Source of the DNA: Myrmaecium sp. VS I D KN 1
Lineage: Eukaryota > Ascomycota > Dothideomycetes > Valsariales > Valsariaceae
DNA length: 64,000 nt
Assembly: GCA_019775845.1 (NCBI GenBank)
Contig: JADQAV010000018.1
Span: forward strand, 255,044 to 319,043
Direction of reading: 5' to 3'
Below, one piece after another: positions 21,640-33,341 of this stretch. Below the pieces are notes generated by a model. The model saw only the letters and a program-made list of their open reading frames with translations, was not told where the DNA came from and searched no databases. How positions within the stretch are numbered: the stretch's first letter is position 1; each line of letters begins with the position of its first letter. A program made the translations under genes and the position numbers.

Positions 21640-22093
21640 CAGGAATTAAAAGTATTCAAGACAGCAAGCAAAAGTAGGTAGATGAGGTAGTTGTACCTTC
21701 GTGCCTTGAGTAGGCTTGCATGGCAGGCAAGATACACGATTATTTTAGCATAGACCCACAAGTTATGGAGTTCATCCGAATGATGGCGAGATCACGGGCA
21801 GGCTGTGCATGAACCCTTTGACCCTGGCTGAGGTTGCTGAGTCAGATTGCTGGAACGGATATTCATCGTCACCGGCGATTTGCGCAAGCTTGTTCACCAA
21901 CCGCCTTCTTTTGCGCTACGAGACCTCATTGTTCGTTTGCTCCACACGTCGCGCTTTATCCTTCCGAACATCTTCGACCACCCCGGTGTCGCAGCAGTCG
22001 TCGCTCTCAGACCAGGTTAGGCGTGGTGATAGCCCGCGCACGTCCGAGCCCCAGCCTTCCGTCAGACTTCAACCTCGACCATTAGCGCCCAAC
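21640..22093. other. Intergenic: rex3 3' end and syntaxin promoter
   Basis: No gene is supported. The last 150 bases are C-rich and lead into the syntaxin start at 22094. Confidence 0.5.
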
Positions 22094-23239
22094 ATGTCCC
22101 ACGGATACCAGCAGTACAGTGGAAATCCGTATGGCGACTCTGGCCAAGGCGCGTATGGCTCCGCGAGCCCTTATAATACCGACGTTGAGCAGGGATACGG
22201 TCGTCAGGTGAGTGGTCCGCCGTGGGCTTGCAACGGACAGGTGAACTGAACGTAGAACAGCAGGAGTCCAGATACGGCGTGGCACCGCCGCCGCTCTCCC
22301 ACGAGCAGTCCAATTACTCTCAACCGTCGAACTATGAGGGTGCCGAATCGAGCGCGCAACCGGTGCAGCCTGCTGCGCAACCGCTCCCCACGCAGCCTAT
22401 GAGCAGCAACGACTTCCTCGCGCGGGTCGACGGCACAAAATCCCGTATCGGGCAACTCACGCACAACATCTCCGCGATCGCGTCGATTCACCAGCGTCTG
22501 CTGAACTCCCCGGAGTCCAGCAGCTCGGCCTCGCTGGAGAACCTGGTCACGCAAACACAACTCCTCAACACCGGCATCAAGGACGAGATCAAATTCCTCG
22601 AGCGGGACGCCGCCCGCAGCGGGCAATCCGATTACAAGAAGGTGCAGATTCGCAACCTGAAGTCGAGTTTCGAGGCGCAGCTACGGAGTTTCCAGGAGGA
22701 GGAGCAGGACTACCGGCGGCGCTACCGCGATGCTATCGCGAGACAGTATCGGATCGTCAATCCGGAGGCGACCGATGAAGAGGTTCAGGAAGCCGCGAAT
22801 GCCAACTGGGGGGATGAAGGTGTCTTTCAGACGGCAGTAAGTTGCACCTTCATGATTCGCACACTCAGATCAGCCCACTGACACAAGGGAATAGCTGAAG
22901 AGCAACCGCAGCGGCCAGGCGACCAGCGTGCTGGGGGCCGTGCGAGCGCGACACAACGACATCGTGAAGATCGAGCGGACGCTCGGCGAGCTCGCCTTGC
23001 TCTTCCAGCAGCTGAACGAAGCGGTCGTATACCAGGAGCCGCAGGTGGAGCAGGCGGAGCAGCAGACGACCCAGGTGAAGCAGGACACGCAGCAGGCGAA
23101 CGTGCAGCTGGACAAGGGCATCGCGAGCGCGCGGCGGGCGCGCAAGCTCAAGTGGTGGTGCTTCCTCACCGTGCTCTGCATCATCGCCATCCTCGCCCTC
23201 ATCTTGGGCTTGTACTTTGGCTTGAACAACAAGAAGTAG
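22094..23239 (+). CDS. sso1: Plasma-membrane t-SNARE syntaxin (Sso1/Sso2 type)
   Basis: Qa-SNARE for fusion of secretory vesicles with the plasma membrane. Exons 22094-22207, 22261-22836 and 22895-23239 give 344 residues. A Tyr/Gly/Gln-rich head (MSHGYQQYSGNPYGD) comes first. The Habc helices start near FLARVDGTKSRIGQLTHNIS; the linker has RRRYRDAIARQYRIVNPEAT. The SNARE helix lies around GAVRARHNDIVKIERTLGEL, with the central layer Gln in LALLFQQLNEAVVYQEP. A single membrane segment (CFLTVLCIIAILALILGLYF) ends four residues before the C-terminus after a basic patch, as in tail-anchored syntaxins. Acceptors at 22260 and 22263 differ by one Gln; the first is chosen. Confidence 0.92.
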
Positions 23240-26200
23240 AGGGCTTGCTCTTCCTCAGCCTCTTCCCCTCTCCGAAAGCCCAAAGGTTCTGAGGTATCGC
23301 TCACTCTGGTGTGCGCGCGATGGCCGTGGCAGAGGAGAGGAGAGAAACAAGGTCGATATCGGACTCAGATGGGCAAAAGCGGGTTGGAATCGTGCTTGTG
23401 CTTGTGCGAAGGCAGAATGTAATGGGCGGATGGATGGATGGATTGATGAATTATTGCTGCTACTGCTGCGGTGTGTACGGCAGGCTGCCGAGGTCACAAA
23501 AGCCGTTTTATGTCCGTGGACGGCGAGTCCGTTGCGAAAAGGGGGGTTGTTTGGCAACGGATTATACGGTGGGTTATGATTTTATGGGGAGAGAAGGGGT
23601 GCTGAAGTAGTGGTGGTGATCGGTTTCATTCACAGTGATCAGATATCTCTTTTATTCTCTGTCTCCCTCTCTCTTTCTCTCTCTCTTTCGATTCGATTGA
23701 AGAGGCTTTTACTCAACTCCAGCCTCTTCTTTCTCTCTCTCGCCATCTTTCTCACAACGGCGTTTCTATGATTGTTGTTTGTTCTTGTTATACTATAGTA
23801 ATGGACCGTGGGAAACGGAGGAAAGGGAAGGGGGTTTTCCAGGATTGTATTCTATCCTCATATCTTGATTTCTCTCTCTTTTGTCCTTTTGTCGTTGTCT
23901 TCACGTCGGGCGCATGTTGGTATTGCTATTGCTATACCCTTACTATAAGTACTACTACTGTATGTAGCTTTGAAAACCCGTGGTTGATATGAGTATGTAA
24001 TGTTTATTGTTTATTCTGTTGCACCGATCGATCTGTTTTTTTCTCTTATTTTTCTTTCTTTCTCTTCTCTTTTTCCTCATTTTCCCATTGATCTGGGGTA
24101 TGCGTAAGTGTGTGTATGCAACTACAGTACCCCCCTCCCTTCCCTGACCTGCAGTGGCCGATATGTTTCGTCCTGACGGACGATCGTCATATGCTATTCT
24201 TTCTCTTCAGGAGAGGCAGGAATGCGAGCAAGGAAGGAAGGATGGAAGGATGGAATGTGGGGTGGGGTTGGGAGGGGTGGGGGGCAAAGGGAGAAAAAGG
24301 GGTGGTGGTTGTGTGGGTGGGTGGATGGAGTCGTCGCCGCCTGAGACATGTGCCTGACCCTACCTTAAACTAACGACGGGGAATACGAGGGCAGGACTCC
24401 ACCGATCAACACACAACGACGACATCGAAGAAGTGAGAGATGTGGCAGGTGAGGTATGTACTGCGTAGGTATGTGATAGCCTTCTACTTTCCTCGCGCGC
24501 ACATTGCTGAGTTTTGTGCGATTATGTTCCTGAGGGGATGTTCGTTTTTTCTCTTTTTTGCTTTCCTGGCAGCGAGCGGTGGAAGTACGCCTTCTCGCGA
24601 TTGTCTTTTTTCTTCTTTGTGATCTTTCTATTCTTTGCTATGATTTCTTCCGGTCTTTCGCTTTCTTATCCCCTTTGGACAGCCTCCCGGTGCTGCACTT
24701 GTAAACAAACAAGGCTATCTGTCAGGCGTTCTTTGGAGGGTCGTGGGCACACCACCCTTTTTACCCGCGACATTGGCAGTTGACTCGTCCACATGTGATC
24801 GGCTTGCGTCCAGGGTTCTTACCTAGGGAGGACCACCCCGACCGGAGCTGACCGCTGTGGTCATGTTGGAACACGAGGTACCATACCATACCTTGATGAG
24901 CCTTTCGGGCGCAACGTCCTGAAGCAGTGGTCCACCGAAGAGAACCCTCTCCATCTCCTTTGCTGCCACCGGGTCGAAGCAGCGAGTGGCTGGATGAGGA
25001 GGACTATTGCCGCCAGGCCTCACGGCGTTGTCGTATCTCATACTCCGAGGTCACATAATAGGGGGAGAGATGTCGCGAAGCAAGCATGGCCGCGAGTTTC
25101 TCTCCAGCAAACTGGGTCACTCACAGCTTTAGTTACATACGCTCATCCCCCAATTGGAGCGAGTGCAGCAGAAGCAAGACAGGAAAACTGGGGAATGACG
25201 AGATACGACTATGCACAGCCATCGGGGGAGTGTGAAAAAACAACGCGTTGATTGTTCGAGGTGGGTAGGTCGTCCGGGGTTCAGCGTGACGGGGTGCAAA
25301 AAGGCGCACTCGCTGCCAAGGCGAGGATGCTCGGCGGCCAAGCGTTGGAGCGTGCGAGCCTGAGGCCGAATCAGAGTCCGCCGTACCTGGCACCAGGGAA
25401 ATGTCGATGAGCGACGGTCTCATGCGCTCAGATTAAGCTTGACGACTGGCCATGCGCATCATTGGCGGTTGGGGGATGGGGAAAGGAATGGAGTGGATGG
25501 GGAAGGAGATGGAGAGAGTAAGGTTATATGGGGCGGCGTGTTTGATCGCCGGGGGGGGGCCTGATGGGCCTGGTGGGCCGGTGGGCCGGTGGGCGTGTGA
25601 AAGTGGGGACGGTGGAGATGGCGATCCAGCCACCTTTGCCTAACCGGGCGGTTAGCGAGCTGGGGCTTCCCCGGTCGCGTACCTAAAACCGTCCACGGCT
25701 GTCCCCGGGCACGCCAGCCAAGACCAGGCTGGACAGGCACGACCAAGCAGAGCACGCAAGGCCATGACGGGCCCTTGGCGGAAGGAGAGAGAGATCATAG
25801 ATGGCAGGAAACTGAAGGTCACATCAGGTACGAAGTACGGATGATCCTGCCTGTCCCCTCCCCTCGGTTCCCTGCAATCTGCGATTTCTCAGGCTGCGGC
25901 TCAGCCCCAGAAACGTCCCGGGACAATGACAATCCTCCCTGCCTGACCGGCCACAAAAGGCTCCCCCAGCGCCTGTCGACCTCGCCGTTGTTCACATCCC
26001 CAACCTCCCTTTCCCTTTCTCTTTCTCTCACCCTTCGCTTTTCCCTCTCCGGTCCGGCATATTCACTTTTTTAATCCCACCGCTTTCGCTTGCCTGCCTG
26101 TCACTCTTTCGAGGCTTCCATTTGACTGCTACTTCCCTTTTTCTTGTTCGCCTCTCGTTTCTCCTCCATCGCCCTTTCCTGGTTGAATCTCTGTCGAATC

Positions 26201-26312
26201 TTCACTTCCCATCCTCTACCTACGCTCTCCCGTCCCTTCTCGCCTTCTCGTTCGTTTCGGAGCCAGAACGTACTACTAGGGAAAGGAAAAGAAAAAGATA
26301 CCGCAAAGCATC
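23240..26312. other. Three-kilobase stretch with no supported gene
   Basis: Between the syntaxin and the GH72 gene. It holds CT microsatellites (23661-23760), GGA/GGT-rich runs near 24230-24350, T-rich patches, and from about 25,980 a C/T-rich leader before the GH72 start. Several open frames of 60-98 codons exist on both strands but show neither family motifs nor joinable neighbours. CAACGCGTTG at 25241-25250 contains the MBF core ACGCGT. A long regulated promoter, a long 5' UTR or a non-coding RNA could lie here. Confidence 0.45.
23661..23690 (+). repeat. CT/CTTT microsatellite
   Basis: Nearly pure C/T run of short CT and CTTT units downstream of the syntaxin stop. Confidence 0.75.
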
Positions 26313-27866
26313 ATGAAGTACTATTCCGCTGCCATTCTCACCGCTGCCGCAGCCTTGGCTGCAGCCAGCCCAAGCCCTGCTTCCCGAAACATGACTAGGC
26401 GGAGCAACTCCAAGACACCTCCAGTCACCGTCAAAGGCAATGGTACAGTACCAGACCAGCCTCCTGTCTTCTACCGTCTGCAGAGAACGAACGCTGACCT
26501 AACCGACCTAGCTTTCTGGGCTGGCGACGAACGTTTTTATATTCGCGGCGTCGATTACCAACCGGGCGGATCTTCCAAGGCCGAAGATCCAATTGCTGAT
26601 CCCGATGTCTGCAAGCGTGACATCAAGTACTTCAAGGAGCTCGGCATCAATACCGTCCGTATCTACACGGTCGACAACAGTGCCGATCACGACGAGTGTA
26701 TGGATGCTCTTGCGGACGCCGGCATCTATCTTGCAGTACGTTATGCGCCAGCGACATCGTGAGGGACCGAACTGACAGTAGAAGCTTGACGCCAACACAC
26801 CCAAATACAGCTTGAACCGCGAGACACCTAAGCCATCCTACAACGATGTCTACCTCCAAAGCATATTTGCCACCATCGATATGTTCCAGAAATATGACAA
26901 CACCCTGCTCTTCTTCTCCGGAAACGAGGTCATCAACGATGATGAGACCACGAGCTGCGCCCCGTATATCAAGGCCGTCACCCGTGACATGAAGCAGTAC
27001 ATCAAAGCGCGTGGCTATCGCGAAATTCCTGTGGGATACTCTGCTGCCGATGTCGAGTCCAACCGGTACGAGACTGCGGAGTACATGAACTGCGGTAGCG
27101 ATGACGTGCGCAGTGACTTCTTCGCGTTCAACGACTACTCCTGGTGCGACCCATCCACTTTCGAGACCTCCGGCTGGGACAAGAAGGTCGAGCAGTACAA
27201 GAACTACAGTATCCCTCTTTTGTAAGCACACTTTTCGTCACAGGATGTTTCTTTCCTGACTAACGTACGCAAAGCCTGTCTGAGTTTGGCTGCAACACCA
27301 ATAAGCGGGAGTTCAACGAGATTGCTTCGCTCTACGGCGACGATATGATTTCCGTGTACTCGGGTGGTCTCGTCTATGAGTACAGCGAGGAAGGAAGCAA
27401 CTACGGCCTGGTCAAGATCAAGAGCTCAACTTCCGTTGAGGAACTGGACGACTTCAAGACCCTGAAGACCAAGTTTGCGGCCACCAAGGCTCCGACCGGT
27501 GACGGTGGTTACACCAAGGACGGCACGGCCTCCGAATGCCCTTCGAAGAGCTCTACCTGGGATGTGGACGCTGATGCTGGTCTTCCTGCCATCCCTGAGC
27601 CGGCGAAGAAGTACATGAAGGAAGGTGCTGGCGAGGGTCCCGGTCTGAAGGGCTCAGGTTCTCAGTGGGCCGGAACCGAGTCCAGCGGAACCGCCACTGC
27701 TGGAAGCAGCTCTGCTTCCTCCACCAGCAGCTCCTCATCTTCATCCTCCTCTTCCGGTGCCGCCAGCGCCGCCACTGCCGCCCACGCTCCTCAGTGGGGA
27801 TTGGCTCCGATCGTGTGCATTGGTGCAGTCATGGCCAGCACGCTTTTCGGTGCCACCCTTTTGTAG
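26313..27866 (+). CDS. gel: GPI-anchored beta-1,3-glucanosyltransferase, GH72 (GEL/Gas family)
   Basis: Cell-wall enzyme that cuts and religates beta-1,3-glucan chains, elongating them at the outer face of the plasma membrane. Exons 26313-26442, 26512-26735, 26785-27221 and 27275-27866 give 460 residues. A signal peptide is visible (MKYYSAAILTAAAALAAAS). GH72 core: RFYIRGVDYQPGGSS, then SGNEVIND with the acid/base Glu, FFAFNDYSWCDPSTF, and LSEFGCNTNKREF with the nucleophile Glu. There is no Cys-rich CBM43 module after the catalytic domain, so it belongs to the GEL1/GEL2-like subgroup. A Ser-rich linker and a hydrophobic end (PIVCIGAVMASTLFGATLL) mark GPI attachment. The first intron is in frame and stop-free; skipping it would insert 23 residues before AFWAGDERF. 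Family sequence (VKGNAFF in Aspergillus GEL1, from memory) supports removing it. Confidence 0.92.
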
Positions 27867-28906
27867 TTGATGGAGATCCTACCGTTCTGAAAAGAGGTCT
27901 TCGTTTGTTTTTTGAATGATTAGGGGAAGTGTGGATCACAACCTAAAGAGCGGGGATGGGTCCATGGTATTATACTACTACTACTGCTGCTGTTTCCATC
28001 GGGTTTTCAGGCTGAGGGTTTCCCTTTATCAGTTATTTAAGCGGAAAGGCGTCCATTGCTAGTGGGCAGATGAGAGAGCCATCAGGTACCTTTTTTTTTT
28101 CTAACCTACGGCTCATCATCATCATCGTCATCATACTTCTTTCGAATATCTATCTTAATTCGAAGCATTTTGCCAATATCAATCTAGAACTTCGATTGTA
28201 TACGCTGAGCGCTAGCTTTGTGGTTATACGTGCATATTCGTCAGCCTGATATGTGAATTCGTCTGCTGCAGGAGACTCTGTCCATCGCTGGCTCCGTGTG
28301 AGAGAGCGACTGAGGTGTCACTGCCACTACTCCTACTACTACCTTCATCCATGACGGTTTTGTTCGACTGTGCCTTGCGCGCGTTATGGGTGAAGTACAT
28401 GAGTACTAGGCAAGGTACGCAGTCCATTCAAACTTCAAGCTTAAATCAATGTTTTAGTTGGTTCCTCGGGCCGCGGCCAACGCGTTGAGCCTGCCCTTTT
28501 AATGGAGGGAGCTGTAAAGTCATTATTAATTGAGCTTGAGCTCGATTCTTCTGCTTCTGATCTTTCTTTTGGCACAAGTCGGTCCGACATGTGAGGATTA
28601 TGGAAACATTGTGGCGTTGCTTCTAGGTTCTGGGTTGTTGTTGTTGTTGTACTTGTTGCGGTCCGTCCGTCACGACATGATTTGTTGCCTGAGGCATATA
28701 TAGACTACATCCCATCCCTCATACTACCTGATCCAGTACTACAGTACTGTATACATACACACATATCACGGAAACCCCAATCACCGGCACCAGATAGACG
28801 GCGTCTCCGTCCCTTCCAGCACAGCACATTGCTCGAGTGGAGCTATTGTATCGTCTAGGTACGGGGTGAAAACCAACTCGATCGTCCCTCTGACGACAAA
28901 CAAACG
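27867..28906. other. Intergenic: gel 3' end and fta4 promoter
   Basis: No gene is supported. A short CTA/CTG trinucleotide run lies at 27974-27993. The second half should be the promoter of the Fta4-like gene and contains one full ACGCGT at 28480-28485. Confidence 0.5.
28480..28485. promoter_or_regulatory. ACGCGT (MCB/MBF-type) site upstream of fta4
   Basis: Exact match to the MluI cell-cycle box bound by MBF (Mbp1/Swi6 or Res/Cdc10), 422 bases before the start of the kinetochore gene. The hexamer alone is short, so function is only suggested. Confidence 0.3.
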
Positions 28907-30096
28907 ATGGCGTCCTCGCGCGACGTCCCCGGCCCTGTCACCGTGACCGCGCTCAAGGCCGCCTTTCTTCGGTCGCAGATCCGGACGCTGTCGCAGCCGC
29001 TTTCGCAGCCGGCGTCTTTGGAGGCGTCGTCACGGCGGGGGGATGCTCAAGATGGTGGTGGTGGTGGTTACTTGCCGCCGGAGGTGGTGGGGGAGGTGGT
29101 GAGAGAAGGTGAATAATTTCTTTTGCTTTTTCTTATTCCTTCTGCTATTGGAGATATATGTTTTCTCTCCCTGGTCTGTCTGTCTTTGGTTCTTGTGCTT
29201 TGTGGGAACTGAAGTTTTCTTTTTCTTTTTATCTTTAATGTCTTTTTATCTGGCCAATACGAGGGTTAGTATCAAGGAGCTTGATTACCTTTTTTTCTCA
29301 ACTTATGTCTTGGGCTTTCTTGATATTTTCTTGTTCATTTATATTTCTATGTCAGAGACCATCTTTCCCGTTTTGTCCGCATCGAGCAGAATCGCACACT
29401 GTTCTAGCCCTGCAATTTTCCTCTCTGTGAACAGGATAATAATTTCTTCGGTCAGTCAACCGTCTTCTTCGGCGGCACAGCAATACCGTGTACCCTTCAC
29501 TCGCCGTTCGCCATGTTGCAGAACAGATAGACAAGCTCTACTGGGACCTTGCCGCCCCATACGATCCCAGCGATGCCGAGAATGATGTCGATCTTTCGGA
29601 AGAAGGCAGTGGACCCTTAAGAATCTCCGACGACCTGACCCTTCCCCAGTATGTGTCACACTGCATCGAGGTCGCTGCGATCTGGCTGACCGCCTAATTC
29701 AGAAACATCAGTCGACTCCCGCCACGCCTGAATGACGACGAAACGCCAGCCGCAACGGCAAAGCGGTACGAAGACCGGGTCCGCAAGTTACATGCACTCT
29801 CCGCGCGCCGTGAGGCCCTCCAAGACCGTGTCCGGACGTACCGCGCTGCTTTGTCGTTGCTGGAGCCGTATCGCAATCCGAGCGAGAACGTACAGCCAAA
29901 TCTGGTGACGAGGGATGGTGAGCTTTCGGCTGAGCTGAGCAGGACGCGGGCGCTGGGCGTGCGGGTGATGGGAAGAGCGGAGGAGTGGGCTGGGAGTCGT
30001 ACTGCATCATCGGGAGCTGGTGGTGATGGGGAGCTGGAACTGGATGGCGAGCGAAGGTCACAGCGCCGGCTCGATGAGTTGATGGGCGCATGGTAG
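28907..30096 (+). CDS. fta4: Kinetochore Sim4-complex subunit Fta4-like
   Basis: Small coiled-coil protein matching what I recall of the FTA4 family (Sim4/CCAN inner kinetochore, related to budding yeast Nkp1). Exons 28907-29108, 29456-29648 and 29703-30096 join in phase to 262 residues. Conserved stretches: TALKAAFLRSQIRTLSQPL near the start, VREVNRLLRRHSNTVYPSLA across the first junction, VRHVAEQIDKLYW, then ISRLPPRLND, RYEDRVRKLHALSARREALQ and YRNPSENVQPNLVTRDGELS. The first intron is 347 bases, far longer than others here and T-rich; reading it out is needed to join VVRE to VNRLL. A poly-Gly insertion occurs before the first junction. The family call is moderate; the structure is well supported by phase. 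Confidence 0.7.
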
Positions 30097-30526
30097 CGAG
30101 GGCGGTTCTTTTGAATCAGCAAGCATTGATGCCGTCGCTGGAAACCGGAGTTTATTGGTGGTCAAGGTGTATCTTGGATGGTGCGGAAGGCCATGAAATA
30201 ATGGATGATACCAACAGGTTCCGGTAGGGAGGAATCTCGTTTCACACGTCTTTTCAGTCTCGCTCTCACGGAAGTCATGGCTCTATAAGGGGTACGGCGA
30301 ACATCATCGGCACAATATGCTTTTATTCAGATGCTTAGAGTCGCTCAAGGGCTCCTTCCGTTTGTGACTGCAGCTTGCGCACCTTCCCAGGGGAGAGTGC
30401 TCCTACGTTCTGAGCTGCTTGGATACAACAAACGGAAGTCCAATCGCCACAGCCTTTTCGGCTTCCATCAAACAAACCTGGCCTCTTCATTTACATCTCC
30501 GAGCTTGGCAGCATAACTTACTCAGA
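30097..30526. other. Intergenic stretch
   Basis: Short gap between the Fta4-like gene and the coiled-coil gene. Nothing recognisable beyond ordinary promoter sequence. Confidence 0.45.
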
Positions 30527-32702
30527 ATGAACCATCCAACACCGGATAGCCAGGCTCGCAGAAGACGTCTGGACAGGGCAAAGACCCGCGACGTCAGCGG
30601 ACCCTACTTCAAGCGCGATTGCGAGTCGAGCTCTAGCAGCGGCGATGAGAATGCGATGGAGGGCGATGGGACTAAGCGCCTGGGGATGGACGTTAGTTCA
30701 TCGGACCGCCAGTGTTATTGTTCTCTGCTAATCTGCTATGCTGTCAAGGATCCACTATCGACTCAAACGTCCAGAGGCGATCCTCCGAGCGGCGCATGTC
30801 CTCGAAGCTCTTCACCGGGGGGGATGGATCATTTGGTGGCTGGTGAGAGCCTCCTGTCCATGGGCACTGATAACCACGAGAGGGGCTCGAGCGGCGATTC
30901 TAGCCCGTTGGAACATGGTCCAAGAGCCTTGGAGACGGCTGAACATGGTCAAAAGCAAGGCAGCTAGCGTTTAGTTTCGACACTGACGCTGGCACAGGGC
31001 CTTTCGAGTTGGAGACAGCGAGATCCACTCCGGATCTGGAAGACCTCAGTGAATTGATTGCAAAATTCGAGGGCTTGTCCACAGAGCACTCTCCCTTGTC
31101 TCGTCAGACCGAGACGTCGGAAAACATCATTCCTCCGCTTGACAGCCCATCTGATACCGACGCAGAGCAGATCGCTGTCGAGCCTGAAAAGAGAAGCATT
31201 CAAGAGAAAGAAGATCGCCGGCGTCGTGGAGAGAGTATGGGAAGACTGTTCAAGAGTGGCCAGACAGTAGCAGACCTGCTGGAAACGAAAAAGCACAGTC
31301 CCGAGTACTCGCGTGAGTACGAAGGCCACAGAATGGAACGGCTAGGCACCGGAGTAGGAACGTGGGTTGATGGTGTGGGCAGATTGCTTGAGGCTGGGGA
31401 TTTGCAGCCTGAGGCAATGCCAAGAAGTGAACCGGAAAGTGAGTTTCTCCGCAAGAGGACCCCTACGGTCGCGGCGGGGATCCGCGCGAGTGATCGCGTC
31501 TCTCGATGCGTTTGGACTGACAACTCACTCTATCAAGCCTCGGTTCAGTCACACCACGGCTCACCCGGTAAGGACGGCCCGTGTGAACTTGACGGAAGAG
31601 TGCAAACTGCGGTCGGGGGTTCCCCCGCTCATCGAAAGAACATATACAGAGGACTACCACCACTCCGCCGAAGCACTCACGCTGCGCAGCAGTCTTCCCC
31701 TCCTCCTTACAACAACAACCACGGCCGCATCATTGGTCCGAGAAGACGTTCCAGCCAGCATAGCCGAACCGGATCGGTCCTCAGCTCCGACTCCGAAAGC
31801 ACAGCCGAAGAACCGTCTGCCGTGTATATGATGAACAGCTTCCCTTCCTTCCTAGACGCCTCTGGACCGAACATGAGCGGCAATATTCCACGACAACCAC
31901 CTTCCCCGAGCCAACAGCCATCCCATCCGGCCAACGGAGTTGGAGGTAATGGCATGCCGATCGCCAACGGCTTACCGAACGGGGGCCAAACCACGGACAT
32001 GAATTATCTTTGGTCTGTCATACAAACGTTATCGGAAGCGTTAGCGGAGAACCGAGCAAGCGCGGCAGCTTTGGTCAATGGCGTCGCGCAGCTCCAAGCT
32101 AGGGCTGCTCAAGAAGGTCTATCACCAGCGGTACAGCCTGTGAATGGAGAGCTTGGTGGAGGTAAGCTTGCAGGACGAGGCTGGCCATGTCTTTCAAGGC
32201 TAACTGAATGATCCTAGCCTCCAGTGCCGCCGAAGTTGCCAACCTACAAGCGCAACTGAGTGCAGCCCAGCGCACCATCGATGACTTCCAGCAGCAGAAT
32301 GAGTCCCTGCGGTTGCTCGTAGCAGACTACGAAGGCTCACTAGCCCTTGTGTTAGAGAAACTGAGACCCTACGCATACCAGCATACGCAGGCCACCATAA
32401 GTCTACATCGCCATTATAACGAGATCATCGAGCGGGAAAGACAAACCAACCTCGAGCTGCGACTAGAGCACGCCGACTGGCAAGCGCGGCTCGGACGCGC
32501 TGCGAACTTTGCGCGAATGGCGCTCAAGGAACAGAGCGAGGCTTCGTTGCCTTATCTCCGTCGCATACAGGAGCTGAAGCAAGAAAATGCAGTTCTGCGG
32601 GGCCTGGAAGGATGGGACCCCGCAAGCGACAGTAGCGACGACGAGGGCGATGGGGAAGAGCAGCAGCTGATGGAGAGGAAAGGAGCAACAGGATCTGGCT
32701 GA
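30527..32702 (+). CDS. Unrecognised coiled-coil protein
   Basis: I do not recognise the family. It starts MNHPTPDSQARRRRLDRAKT, a basic N-terminus, then an acidic Ser-rich patch. A central part carries LEDLSELIAKFEGLS, RLFKSGQTVADLLE and GTWVDGVGRLLEAGDLQPEA. A Ser/Pro/Asn-rich linker leads to a C-terminal helical region (VANLQAQLSAAQRTIDDFQQ, ERQTNLELRLEHADWQARLG, LPYLRRIQELKQENAVLRGL), clearly coiled coil, ending in an acidic tail. Approximate exons: 30527-30691, about 30775-30842, 30975-about 31467, about 31538-32161 and 32218-32702; only the last junction is secure. Between 31538 and about 31830 the plausible coding frame changes (KLRSGVPPLIERTYTEDYHH in one, YMMNSFPSFLDASGPNMSG in the other), which needs an intron I could not place or reflects a frameshift. 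A structural or scaffold role is all that can be guessed. Confidence 0.6.
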
Positions 32703-33341
32703 GGTTCAATTCGAAGCCCGCTTATGAAGCTATTTACATACGCATATTGTTACGGATCCGGCGTTTGGGGGAGAAAGTGATTGGTACGCATAGCGGCATG
32801 GTGCGACGGCTTGTTCAGAACAACGGTTGGAGGTGGAATTCGGGACTATAATACCCAGCAAGCATTAGACAGGCATTGCGCAGGCGTCACTAAGGTGTAC
32901 TGAGGGATTTGAAAAGTGGCTGACCACTTGACGGGAACGGTCTGCACTGCCATCCTTTGTCTCATATCCATAGGAAGGTTTATTTCGGCTACCTTGTCAG
33001 GGAGAAGTGTGGAGGGGAGCGTGGTCTTTTCTGATCACCCCTTATGTCAGAAGAAATTACAATTGACCGATTCAACTCAAGGGCGGCAGCGCAGGACAAG
33101 GACAGGAAGCGATCGCACGAGATATATGGCCTTGCTCTCCCTTTCTCGTTCTCTCGATCCGGTCGGCTTTCCTCACGGGAGTCCGGTCACCTGACGCTTC
33201 GAAGCCGGGGAACCACCTCGTCATAGAATGTAGCTTTGATGACGTTCGATGCCTGTGGATATCTACAGTTGCAGGCAAGCTTCTCTCGACGTGCTGTCGT
33301 CGTCGTCCTCATTGTCGTCGCTCTGGCTTCTCATCCCACCT
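32703..33341. other. Convergent intergenic stretch
   Basis: 3' regions of the coiled-coil gene (plus) and the complex I subunit gene (minus). No gene is supported. Confidence 0.5.
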
